DNA from: Porodaedalea pini
Taxonomy: Eukaryota > Basidiomycota > Agaricomycetes > Hymenochaetales > Hymenochaetaceae
NCBI GenBank assembly: GCA_002794775.1
Contig: NBAY01000028.1
Location: forward strand, 124,001 to 188,000
DNA: 64,000 nt
Direction of reading: 5' to 3'
Shown: in pieces, positions 8,296-19,741 of the stretch
Position numbering within the stretch: the first letter of the stretch is position 1
How the letters are laid out: the number at the start of each line of letters is the position of its first letter
Made by a program: the position numbers and the translations under genes
Notes under the pieces: model-generated
Told to the model about the DNA's origin: nothing
Databases searched by the model: none
What the model saw: only the letters and a program-made list of their open reading frames with translations

Positions 8296-11034
8296 CTACA
8301 GGCTCCTCATCATGGGAACGCTTTTCTCCCCTCGACAACATGTGCTGGCTTGCAGAATTCGCCACTGCTGTCCTAAACAGCCCGGTGTTTCACGTGTGCT
8401 CTGTAATGGAGTGTGTTCCAAACCGTCTATATTCGTCCAGTCACAAGGCCGTATCAGGTCGGGTATCTGATCCTTGATACATTCGACTCGGGTCGCACTA
8501 CCAGCCTGAATCCTATCCTCTCGAGGATGATTTGGAGAATCCTTGAGCTGGTTATTGCTGGCGACAGAAGGCTGCTCTTCGTCCGGAAGCCGATTCAAAG
8601 TCGTCTGTAGTAATTCGATGATTGCATCCAAATCTTCTTGTTTTCTTTTCAGAGCCTCTTTTGATTTGTCTGCGTTTTGCTGATCACTATCATTCCCGTT
8701 CTTCGAAGCCGCTTTACGCGGGCGCTCGGGTATTCGGAAAATAATTTCCCGCATATCAAAAAGAAGCTCCGCGAGAGGTTGAAAATACTCAGGGAGGCAG
8801 CTGATGATTTGTTCCTCGAAATAGCTGGCGTTTTCCATCATAGCTAGTTTGCTATGCGCGACCTGCGTCATTGATCTTTCGTTACCATCCCCCGCGCAGC
8901 ACCAAAAGTGGAGCGCGGAGTCCTTGAAATTATACTCCGATGCAGGACGAGGCTCGTTGTTCGGCCCATTTTGAGTAAGGCAGATCCATATCAGGACGTA
9001 GAAAGCCGACTCCACATCATGATAAAAGTCATGTTGAACCTTCTTGCCCCTCAGTATATCAATGGCCATGAAGGGCAGCGTTCCCTACATTCGCTTCGTT
9101 AGCAAAAAATATGCAACAATTGAGATGAGAAACGGACCGTCCGCTCTGCTTTCGCTGGTGTCAGGCGTGACCGCATTATAGCATAATCGAAGTCGATTAG
9201 GAAGCCCCTTCGAAGTAGCTCGCCCTTAAGCTCGACTAGAATGACGTTGCGTGGACTGATATCGCGATGTACGACATCGCGCTCGAGGAGGTCTTTGATA
9301 ACTAGAACGAGTACAACATGAGTCATATTAATCATAACAACTGTGGACGAATTAACACTTCATACCTTGCATATAGTCCCGGAAAACTGAGACGAGCTCC
9401 TTTAACGACTTGAAGTCTTCCAGCTTCTTGCCGTACGGCTTCATAAGAAGCCTGTAATGATCACGAATCTCGACCCCAAGAGATTTAACCTTATCCTGTA
9501 ACTCCTTCGAGCTTCTGTCGTCTTCAGTGCTGTCATGTACGATCTCGTCCCCTATTTGGAAGTGAACGAGCTGATAGTCTTCGAGTGAGGCGACTCCCTC
9601 CACGCCATTCACTATAGTGAGCATTGCGTACTCCTTGACGTCCCGACTTTGATCCACCCATTGATCCTTCATAACGAGAAGTTCACCAGCGTCGTCTTCC
9701 ACAAGAAGAGCCACCGTTCCCCGGCCGCGGATTACCGGGTCCAAGTGAATTGTTCGATGGATTTTGTATCGTTTGTTGTTGAGCATGACCCAATCCTTGT
9801 TGTCTTCACGAGTGAAAGATGGATCGAGACCGATGTAGTAATCGTCGCCAACGATAAAACCAAGAATGACGCGCAAGAAATCCAATGGGTTCTCGTGCAC
9901 ATCGAACTCGTATGAAACAATGATGCCGGAACGATCAAACTTCCACAGACGCATCTTGGTGTCGAGAAGACTAAAGCCAAGGACGAAGCGACGTGCTGGT
10001 TGATGACCGAAACACAGGCGAGCATACTCAACGAGGTCTCCGACAAGGTCTGACAACGGGTAATCGGTTTTCGATTTCAACTCGCCAATGGCATAGATGT
10101 CGTTCCAAAACCCGGACTGCGGTACTTTCGCATGGATGCGGGGCACTAGGACGATGTCTGGTTTCCGCACTGCACCACTAGACTTCACGGGAGTATTCCT
10201 GTACCGTGCGGAGAACACCCGATCGTCATCGACTTCCTTCATTTTTTTCTTATCGTTAAGGAACAGGCGTGCGGCGGTCACAATCTCGTTGAGACAGGCC
10301 GCGACGTTTTCCTCTGCTCCTGATAGATCCGTCTTGGGCCAATTCACCCATTTCTTCGCATTCGAGTCGTAAAGACGACGGCACCCAGCACTCAAGGATT
10401 TGAGAATATCAGCGACGGGTCCTGTTTCTTGTTTGGGAATAGGGGAGGACTCAATAGAGGTAGAGTTGCGACTGTGGGTACGACGAGGGAGCTGTTTCTG
10501 TGGCCGAATGGCTCGTTCACCAGACGTTTCCTTCCCAGAGGAATGATGTATCTGTGCCTTCGATGGTTCGGCGGCTCGAGAAGACGACTCGGTTTCGTGG
10601 GCCTGATGAGATTCAGGCTCAATGACGCTGACCTCAGATCCGGTTGACAATTCTTCGCCCGCCCCCTCGACAACTAATGGCGGATGTGGATCGGCGACGA
10701 GTTTGGCCGCGTCTTTCGGGTCGCAGAACTTCTTAAACAAAACGTCTGGGAACTTGTTCTTGACAAGATGACGGTCATCATAGAAAGTCGCGTCCATAAC
10801 TTCCTTCTTGAGGGAGGCGTGGATGTCGTCCTTCTTTTCGGCTTTGATGTCCTTATCCAAGTGGCCCGCACTGGCGGAATACGTGTGCACCTTATGTCTT
10901 TGAGGTGTGTAGTCGGAATTATAAACAGCAACTTCGTTCTTGGCCTTCGCTCCGTTACGAGGTCGCGGAGTCGTCGGTGGTAGAAAAGAAAGCTCGCAGG
11001 GGGGAAGCTCGTCGGGTCTAGAGGATTCAGGCAT
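8296..11034 (-). CDS. FunK1-type fungal protein kinase
   Basis: Exons 11034-9366, 9301-9138 and 9084-8296 give about 873 residues. An upstream in-frame ATG exists at 11109, but the ATG at 11034 has a good context (CACCATGC) and begins MPESSRPDEL, so I prefer it. A disordered charged N-terminus is followed by the FunK1 domain: GRGTVALLV loop, lysine in LVMKDQW, catalytic HRDISPRNVIL encoded across exon 2, and DFD in GFLIDFDYA instead of DFG. ERT|GTLPFMAIDILRG joins exons 2 and 3, and DVESAFYVLIWI follows, all typical of the family. The C-terminus is charged with a predicted coiled stretch. FunK1 kinases are expanded in mushrooms and thought to act in multicellular development; the substrate is unknown. 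Confidence 0.9.
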
Positions 11035-13381
11035 GGTGAAGTTAGACGGCAACAGGGACGGGCAGATGATGAAAAGAAAGAGGATATTCGACAAGTGAGG
11101 GGAAAGCATGTTGGACTTACTTATATTAGCGAGGACCGTGGCTTGAAGTGCCAGTGTTGTGTTGAAAGACAGGAGGATGAGTTGAGGTGCAAGACCGACT
11201 GGACGTGGCTTGAGATCAAGTTTGGAAGTGGCAAGGCTGTGCCCTGATCAGATTTTCAGATTTCACGACTGTCACGTTGTTATTTGTCGCGTCTCGAACA
11301 CGTATCTTCCCGTCTTGTCCTTTTCCTTGATCCGAACGGGGAAAGATTCCCTGTGGCGCATCGATGCAGGCCTGAGCTTGCCACCGGCAATATTATTATT
11401 AATATGCCACCGCCAGAGAGCACCGCTAATTCAGGCCACTTTTGAGTCAGCCTTACGCGTTCTGCCAGACTTACGTTTGCGAAAGGTTTCGAAACAACAA
11501 ATATTGCAACAGAAACGGCAGGCCTAGGGAGACAATCGGACGATTATCCAATTGTAGTTGGAGCGTCTCTCCCTATGGGCAAGTAAGTTTTTATATCGAT
11601 CACGTTTTGGTCTGAACTGCAAAATTTCTGGCAAGTTTTAACTTGCAAAGCATAACACTGCTCACGCGATAACGTCGCCCTATCGCCATCTGCGTGCATC
11701 TGCCAGATTCTGACTCGTCTGATTTATGCGTAACTTGTCGGGCGAGGAGAACCTTTCTTCCTGCCACTCGGAAAAGAAGTGAATCAAGCCGTGACTAGCA
11801 TTTGTTCAGGTTCAAGACCTCGAACGTTTAATTGCTTACCGCAACATGTCTTTTGGCTCTGAAGCACAGCTCATAAGGAACAGTTGGCTCTGTAAATTGA
11901 TGCGTAGGACATGCACTAGCTTATCCTCATCTCGCTTTTTAGGAGGCAATCCATAATGTCATTGCTAGCAGTGCTCTCAACGAATCCAAGTGACTATATG
12001 CATTATCGCTTTCATCAGTTTCATTCAAGAAGCAGTACTTACAGGCAGTTTATCAAGCGAACCCTCCGAGAACAGGAAGTCACAGCCTTAACTAACTAAT
12101 TATCAAATGAGCAAGAATATCCAGGCAACATCTGATCAATATCCTGCGAACTGCCAGAAGCGACTTTGTAAGTAGATTTTGACTCACCAATAGATACATT
12201 CTTCAGTATCATGGTTCATATCAATGACTACGAGCCGCTGCCGACAATCTCCCACTGAGCCCAACGTTCTGTGCTTTTGCTCTGCATATAAACCAATCGC
12301 TGCACACGCGCCGTTCTGTTCATGCTGTCCGGACTGTGAGAGCGCCAGAGCTGCTCCTGGTTTAACGTCTGGACCGAACGCACCCGGGCCACAGATACGA
12401 TCTTCGTCTTGAAGTTCTTTGGAGGAACTCTGGGTGAATCGAAACTATAACCAGACTTCAGTACCAACAACACAACATGATTGCAAGGTGGTGCACGCAC
12501 TTTTATTGGCATCATCGAAGAACCTCCCGAATCCATTGCTCGGCTTAAGGTTGCCGAGGAGTGCGTTGAACAATACTGATTCAAATGTCATTGTACGCTT
12601 GAACAATTCGTAGCAGACTCATGTTCAACGGCCCGTCTCAATTGTTCTGCATGACGTTAGCGCACTACAGCAGTTTGTACTAGTAGCTATTATCCCAGTG
12701 AGGTTGTATTTTGAAAAATGCCTAGGCTGACTGAAAATTTCAAGGATGATATCCGCGAAGAGGGGCAAATTCAGCATCAAAGCAAACAACCAAAAACAAA
12801 CGTGAATCCGAATCGTATATTGCCATGCCGAGCCATCAAAGCGTAAACTTTTTGTTGTACAAACTTATACAATGAGAATAGAGGAAGAATGAAAATAGTA
12901 CGAAATGGAATGAATGGGATGAGAGAGTCGCAGAATAATGATCATGAGACAAGACGTGTGAGAAAGAGGAATAACAATGATAAATGCTCGGAACGAGTTA
13001 TAAAAAAGCGTGTGAGTTTGGGGGAATATGATTTCCATCTTGAGCGCTGAACAATTGAAAAGGGGACAAAAGGAAAGGTGAACGAAGCGAAAGGAGAGGG
13101 TAGGAAATTCCGGAGATAGTCCGGGAGCCAATGTCTCCACTAAAAGAAGGGAATCGAGCGTCTGAATAATAACAATAATTGTGGTTGTGAAGACGCTCGG
13201 GGCGACGGCCTGGCGCCGCATATCCGCGTGGTAGGGAAGGTGCAGAAGAGGAATAAGGGAAAAGAGTTCGCAAGGAGAATCACCGCAAACCCCAAATGCC
13301 CGAGGACAATAAGCGGAAGGAAGAAAGGAGGATAAACATCTACAAAGTCCGAGTCCCTTCGTATCGAAGAAGACGAGATAT
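11035..13381. other. Intergenic region between FunK1 and the OPT transporter
   Basis: Contains the upstream region of the kinase and the 3' flank of the transporter. Small frames at 11210-11527 and 12224-12613 lack domain resemblance and consistent splice signals. A short inverted repeat, gggagac...gtctctccc, lies at 11527-11574. I see no RNA gene. 12865-13381 is probably 3' untranslated sequence of the transporter. Confidence 0.4.
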
Positions 13382-16211
13382 CTAAGACCACGAGGTGGGC
13401 CCGAAGGTCTCGCCAGCAGCGAGCTTATAGAACGGCGCGCCCATCGCATCGAGAGTGTTCATCCAAACGGTGTTTCCCCACCAGTCGAGATTGATGCCGC
13501 CCTTCGGGAGCTGCAGCGTGAAGAAGATAATGATAAGCGCGATCGCGACGCCGGAGTCGAGCGCCGCGCTGAGAATGTAATTGTAGCGCATCCACCACTG
13601 TTTGACACAATAAACATTAGTCACTTAGTGAAGTAAATGAAGCTGCAAGACAGACTTACGCGGAAGTGGAAGCGGCGCATGAAATACTGGAAGATCGCAC
13701 CCATTGTGAACCACGAAGAATAGTTGATACCTGTGGCAGGCGGTAGCATGTTGATGCCAGAGAAGAGCACGGGCACGTTTACGAAGCGCCATGGCGACAG
13801 CGGGTAGCGGCGCGCGAGGAGGTAGAACGGAACGGGAAGGATCGCGCCAATGAGGAAGAAGTACAGCAATGGATGGTACCTGCGTCAAAATCGACATTCC
13901 TTCAGTTCGAGAGACAAAATGAAACTAAAAAAAAAGAGCGCTCACATCGAGTCAGTGGAGAACATGCGCGCCGGGCCGATCCCGCCCCAAATGAGCGCAG
14001 CTGTAGCAAAAGTGGAAGTGCTTGGGCAGGTAAAGTTGTGCTCCTGCTCCGGTGTGCAGAAATCCGGGATATTCGAGAACATCCACGCCTGCACGCCGAT
14101 GCTCACGAACACCGAGATGACCGTAGCGAGCACCTGCGCGGAAAACATGATGCGCGGGGGCACCTTCATGTAGTGGCCGAGTTTGAGGTCACCGAGGAAT
14201 GCGATCGCCTGTGTAAGTGAGATGAAGGAGAATGTCTTGAAGATCATCATCGCGAGCGGACGTCCCGGAAGCACGTAGCCGACGATGAGCTCTGCGAGGA
14301 CCTGCAGTGCGACTGTCTGGTTCGTGATCGCCTGGATCATGCCCACGGGAAGCAGGAAAACAAGCGCGACGCCGAGTGCGAATACAAGTCCCCATACAGG
14401 CAGTTTCGTATCGAAGACTTCGATGGTAATAATGGCCATCACGAAGGCGACTAGCAAAACTGCACCGTACCAGAGTTGCGGCGCCTCCGGGTAGGCGGAC
14501 ATGAGACGGGAGTGTACGTCGCGCTGGTCCTTCAGCGAGCGGCGGAACTGGCGGACGATGTCATGACGGTACCACACTGAAAAATGGGAAGGCATCAGCG
14601 ACAAGCGGGGGTTGAATAAGACAGTCAGGCTAACTCACAGAAGGTGTGCACGAAGACACCAGTCATCGAGGCGAACGAGATGGCGTAAGCCATCGCGAGC
14701 GTGACAGGGATAAACACAGGCGAATATGCCTGATATGCCTGCGCGCTAAACGTACCGTCCTGGATGATGAGCGTCGGGTCGTACTCAGCGCCAGTGTTGT
14801 CGAACGAAATCGTAGCGGACATTGGAAGGAACTTCGCGAAGAACACATTTTTGTCTGAAGACAAAGAAAAATCAGAAGGTCGCCATATCCGCATAATTGA
14901 TGGGTACTCACAGTAAAGAATTGGCGTGACGATCCAGAACATAATCAAGAAGGCGATGATCGTGTTCACTTGCGCCCACCAAGGGACGACGAGTGGGCTC
15001 GCAATGTACGCAATCATGCTCCAGTCGAACGTAAGGAAGCCCATGCCTAAGCCCGTCGAGTAGCCAAATAGTTGATTGACAACAATGTTGTTCGGTGCAA
15101 TCCAGCAGACCCAGTTGAATATGCTGAGTGCGGTGAAGAGGTAGCCGGGGAACCAGTACCATACGAAGCTCCCGAGCATTGCGAAGAGGAAGAAGCGTTC
15201 GCGACTCATGTGCTTTGTCTCAACGCGACCGTAGTTCTTGTGCAACGTGTTGAACAGCGCGCAATTGACGAGCGCGCCGGGCCAGAGCATCGCGCTCGGC
15301 CACACGAGGAACTGGCGTGCAAGGCCAGCAAAGGAGTAGCCGATCAACTGCGAGGAGAGGCAGAGCAGGATCTGGTAGCCCGCACCCCAGTTCTGGTCAA
15401 AGAACACGCGCTGCGTCGCGATGATGTCGGTCGCGTACACGCCGCCGGCAACAACGCTGGACATAACAGTGATGACAGTGTGCTCCTTGATGTTGAAGGG
15501 ACCGGGGTTGAGCGACCAGACGAAGCCGAACGTGTTGAAGCGTGTCGTGGGTAGGAAACGTTCGAAGGCCTTTCCGAGGGGTAGGGAGACAAGCTGTGCA
15601 ACTAGGCCTGATATGAACACAGAGGGATCTAGGTGGATGTAAGCTTGATATATCCAAATAAAAAAAGGAAGACGCACATCGCATGGAGAAGAACTGGTTA
15701 AGTCCGGCGATAAGAATCGTGAAGACGATCCCGAGGAACCACATCCTGAATGTGTTCACGGGCATTGTCGGGTCATCCGTATTGGCTACAGCCGCTCGTA
15801 CCTCTGCATAGGGAGACTCACTGCAAAGTATATATCTATTAGACATAGTCGGATTAAATACCAAGACCGGACTCACTCTTCAAACTCGTCAAAGGCGTCG
15901 GAGGAATGCATATGCAGACGGCTCTCACTCGTCCGGTACATCGAGTCGGCCCGCGACTCGGTGTCATAGTCGGACGGTTCAGTACCGATAGATGGACCGA
16001 TGTGTACGTCGCTCGCGAACTTATGCTTATGCTCGAGCTCGAAAGACTCGCCGCTGAGAGAGCTCACGTCGGAGCCGCCAAAATCCCAGTTGGGATCATT
16101 AAGGTGGAGGAGGTGCTCCCTGATATCCTCGTCGACATCCATGGGCACATCTGGATTGGTGCGGCGGCGCGTGAGCGTCGGCAAGTAGGCGGGTGCGCTC
16201 TTCTGATCCAT
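13382..16211 (-). CDS. Oligopeptide transporter, OPT family
   Basis: Seven exons: 16211-15877, 15820-15678, 15628-14912, 14854-14639, 14576-13946, 13879-13660 and 13597-13382, joining in frame to about 825 residues, the usual OPT length. After an acidic cytosolic N-terminus, FRMWFLGIVFTILIAGLNQF begins the membrane part. Family hallmarks are RYPSVFISGLVAQL, the signature NPGPFNIKEHTVITV, the WYWFPGYLFTALS segment, GHYMKVPPR and a C-terminal RYNYILSAALDSG. These proteins carry tetra- or pentapeptides, or glutathione-like peptides, into the cell with protons across the plasma membrane. Multiple hydrophobic segments are visible throughout. It fits nitrogen scavenging by a saprotroph. No breaks are seen. 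Confidence 0.95.
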
Positions 16212-16969
16212 CGCTGAGACTCAGAGGGAGGAAGGGATGGGGCGGGGATGGGGATGGGGAGGTCGACTCGTGAAGAAACGCGAGTCTAAAAGCGGTCTTT
16301 TGTATGAATTGGAGGCTCAGCATTTTGTTATTGTGCATGAAAGTGAGTGGGAAGTGAAAGGCAGGATATCAAAGTGAGGGACAGAGACAATAAGGGTGAG
16401 GCGCCCTGAGCCAGCTTCGAGACAAAAAGACCAGAGGCGCTTCGCACAGGCTATCGGCCCGTGAGTCACAATCACGCCCACGTCCAATTTTATCCCAATT
16501 TATAGTCAATCGGAAAGAGCCAAAGTCATAGCAAGTTAAATTCTCTTGAACACTTGATGTCTGCTCATTGTTCCTTGACGAGAAATTTGACTCTGAACTG
16601 CAGGTGCGCCTCGTGGGCAGGACATCATTGCCGCCAGTGCCAGCTGTGCATTCCATTGTCGTTAACGGATCTTCATGCCGGACAGTAACAGGGTTATAGC
16701 TGGGAGTTTCGGATATGATTGCTTTGAAATGGAGGCTGAGAGGATATTTGCATTGGCAACAGACCGTACGCACCGCACAAAAGCAAGGGCAGAGCACAAA
16801 AGACGGCGACAAGAGAGGCGGCAACGGGGCTACTGTAGACGTGACAATGAGTCACATTTTGATCCGTGCATTGTTGGACCCTAAGTAACCCAAAAGCGGA
16901 ACTGCGTGTCATCTTGTCTGGAGACGACCTGCCGTTTTGCTTCCGACGCATGTGCACTCTCTAATTGTT
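16212..16969. other. Divergent intergenic promoter region
   Basis: Lies between the divergent OPT and DUF1770-like genes. A purine-rich stretch (gggatgggg repeats, 16231-16262) directly precedes the OPT start on its strand as a pyrimidine tract, common in highly expressed fungal promoters. No gene recognised. Confidence 0.4.
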
Positions 16970-17546
16970 ATGACTTCTCTTGACCCGTCGCACATCCCGC
17001 AACTCGCGGCGCGCGACAAGCACACCGGCGACCCCGCTGTAGTCCCTGTGCGCCCCCGCTCGGGTTCGGGCTCCGGAACACAGGTTAACATCGCGACGAT
17101 ACCCGACCTCCGCTTCGAGCAGAGCTACCTCAAGAGCATTGCGCCTTACCTGCAGACTCGGCGCGTACCCGGTGGTGTGGATGGAGAAGAGGGTCGGGAG
17201 GTCATTGGTGTTGAGTGGAGGCAGGTTCTGTGGATCACGGCTCGCGACCAGCTCGTGAGTCCACTCCTGCAAGGCGCGCTCTGGTGAGAGTTTTCCCCCA
17301 TTCGTAACGAGGTTTGTTTTTATTCACTACGGATTACCTTGTAGGGGAGTTGCACAACTCTTCGTCCGTCCTCTCTTCGCAAACATCCGCGCATTTTTCG
17401 GGTTCTCCAGACGAAGCCCTGTTGCTGATTCTACGCCGTTGAAGCGCTCAAAACCGAAAGGCGAGGGCGAACTCACTCGTCGCTTACGAGAGTGGTCGAA
17501 AAGCCTTACGGGCGGGCTAGAAACGAACATCGCACTTGCCAAGTGA
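16970..17546 (+). CDS. DUF1770 / Atg43-like protein
   Basis: Two exons, 16970-17283 and 17345-17546, give 171 residues; the ATG at 16970 is the first in frame. The core IPDLRFEQSYLKSIAPYL is followed by VEWRQVLWITARDQLVSPLL and QGALWGVAQLF, the order and spacing I associate with the small fungal DUF1770 family. Its fission-yeast member Atg43 is a mitochondrial outer-membrane receptor for mitophagy that binds Atg8. The segment around GALWGVAQLFVRPLFANI could be a membrane anchor. A basic tail follows. Function in basidiomycetes is an inference; assignment is from memory of the motif. Confidence 0.6.
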
Positions 17547-18481
17547 ACGCGCTCCTCGTCATGACTTATGCATTTATTGTACACTATGCAGAAGAATAAA
17601 TATACTTAATTGTATACCTCTGGCTCGGGAGAACAAGCGATCGCCGCCACGTTTTTCATGCTTCATTCCTTAAATGGGGTTTCATGGTTGGACTGGGAGA
17701 CAAAGTCGCGGACCTAAAATGTCAAACTTTCGCCAACTGATACATCAAGGTTGGCCACCAAATTGATGCGTGAAGGCCACCCGCGGCGAGCAAAAGAAGA
17801 TAGATGGTCAACATCTCTCAGCGCCGCCAGCATCGCTTCACGCAGCAGCAAAGCCAGGAAGATGGCGGTTCCAGAGCATCCTAATGGTCCTGGAGCTTAC
17901 CATTGGTGGGCCAGACCAAACAAAAGTATGTAATGACCACCCTATCATGTTTATCAAATGACTTTCTGCTATCGCTGATGACGAGGCGAATTACGACAGA
18001 ATACACTGCTCAACCTCTGATGCCACTGAGACCTCTCCTGTCCAACCACCAACGGAGACCACGGCCGACTCGGAAATGCGTATACGCGCGGAGGCAATAC
18101 ATAATGAATAGGTTCTGCTAAGCGGAGCTGTGCATCATCATCAGGGAGCTATTTCTTCAGCGCTGTGGTTTTCATTATGTTTCCTGGCGCATAATATTCT
18201 GCCTGTTGCGCTGATGTCTCCGTCACGCGCTCTCCGACTCGGGCATGACAGCTATTTGATTGGAGCTGGCGAGATACACGAGGGAAACTGTTGGTCGGGT
18301 CCCAGTCATAAAAGAAACCGGGATCTGCGGCACAACGCGACAAACTTATGAGAGCCAAAGCTAATTTTCTACTCAGAATTGACCCGTGGTTGGGACTTAT
18401 AAGGAGTTCGTTACTGATGCTGCCTTTCCAGCTCGAGGTCACCCAACATCTAGCCCTGCTAATAATCATACATCGTATCGA
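17547..18481. other. Intergenic, no recognised gene
   Basis: Short frames only. Nothing with family resemblance or paired splice signals. Confidence 0.35.
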
Positions 18482-19230
18482 ATGGCCAGCAGCGCTCGCG
18501 CTCGACCCATCGAGGCCATCGTGTCCATCGCTATATCTATTCCGCGTTGTCACGAGTTACTCAGGGAGCTCGGTGCATTGAAGATCCTTGGACTCGCTTG
18601 CCTTCGCGAAGAGCAAGATGGACTCCGCGGTCATCTGCTTTCGCCTTCTCGCAAAGACTTATCTGCCTACTTGAAAACGAGATTAACGCGGTTGGTCACG
18701 AGTCGAAGATTTTGATAAACGTACTATGGGACTGTGTCAAGGACGTGCAAGCAGACTTCTAGAGCATGGGTATAAGGTACATCGAGCAATTCAAGGCCTT
18801 GGTGGAGCATTTGGGCAACAGGTATATGCTTGATCTTACTCCGGAAGTGCAGCAAACTCACTGATTTGACTGCGACGCAATTCAGCTCTCCAGGGCGTGC
18901 TGCCCTTGCTATGCTTCATCTTGCCGAGCTTTTCAAACAGGCATGTGTAATCGGCGACGACTCAGTCCGGGAGGTTGAAAATGACGCTTTCTGGACTCAG
19001 ATGAAAGTCACATACGAAGCTCTAGCTCATTTTATCCTCCGCAGAATCCAGGTGCCCTCTCACACCACCGACTGGGCTGTTTTGGGGTTGATGCTGATGG
19101 AAGTGCTGGTCACGGAATGCTGGGTTGCACGCCAGCTTGCGTATGACCATAGCTGTGTCGAGCTCGCGTGAGTGTTTTTCATGTACTCGAACGTATGCTT
19201 CCTTGTAGACTAGACAAGCTTTTAGGATAG
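18482..19230 (+). pseudogene. Broken gene of unknown function
   Basis: A helical protein can be followed across frames: a start-like MASSARARPIEAIVSIAIS, then after a frameshift ENEINAVGHESKILINVLWD, an in-frame TAG near 18760, then MGIRYIEQFKALVEHLG. A good intron at 18822-18887 (gtatat...ttcag) joins to SPGRAALAMLHLAELFKQA and a 90-residue open stretch to ARQLAYDHSCVELA. A further intron (gtgagt...tgtag) at 19169-19208 leads to LDKLLG-stop at 19230. The good introns and open second half argue for a real former gene; the frameshift and stop argue that it is dead, unless a further intron removes them. No family recognised. Confidence 0.4.
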
Positions 19231-19741
19231 ACACGGTTGCTCGTTATATGGACAATTCTCCGCCTTGTATGAGATACGATCTTTGTTCAGCAAAAGATCA
19301 TATAGCGAGATGTCGCCTAAATTTGAGTTGGCTCGCTGTATCTCCTTTTGATCTTTTTGGTATACCCAATAAAGCGTCGACAAGGGATGCGTTCACTACT
19401 CCAATGGTTGCAGTAGATTACTTACACCTACAGCCTTCTGAATTTGTAGATAATTGCAGATTCCCTCTATAGAAATACACCTCAACTTGAAATAGTATTA
19501 TATCTGTGCGGCTGTTTCCGTCCTCTCAGTCTTCTCGTGCCCCACTCAAACAAGGACAAAGCTCTGCACTAGCCAGAAAAACACTTCCAAAAAGCCGGTC
19601 TGAGGTGTTTGACGTCTCATCGGTGTCTAGCAGTTATACTAGCTTGTCTTTAGAGACTGTTATTTCGCCTGCACCTCCGGGTTTTACTAGGCGAAGCTGA
19701 CTCTGGAGACCAGCCTAACCTGTCGCTGATTTTGAGTTGGC
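19231..19741. other. Intergenic upstream of the F-box gene
   Basis: Frames at 19248-19472 and 19506-19700 are short and show no family motif; part is probably the 5' leader and promoter of the F-box gene. Confidence 0.35.

Noticed and set aside
11035..11109. Upstream ATG at 11109 adding a hydrophobic N-terminus to the FunK1 kinase
   Set aside because: FunK1 proteins are not secreted; the downstream ATG has better context, so the stretch is more likely 5' leader.
11790..11840. Second B-box-like sequence (ggttcaagacc)
   Set aside because: T stem pairs only partly and no acceptor stem can be built.
13140..13449. Minus-strand frames after the OPT stop
   Set aside because: They overlap the 3' untranslated region and have biased composition only.
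15072..15554. Plus-strand frame of 160 residues
   Set aside because: Antisense shadow of the OPT transporter exon carrying NPGPFNIKEH; composition is the complement of membrane codons.
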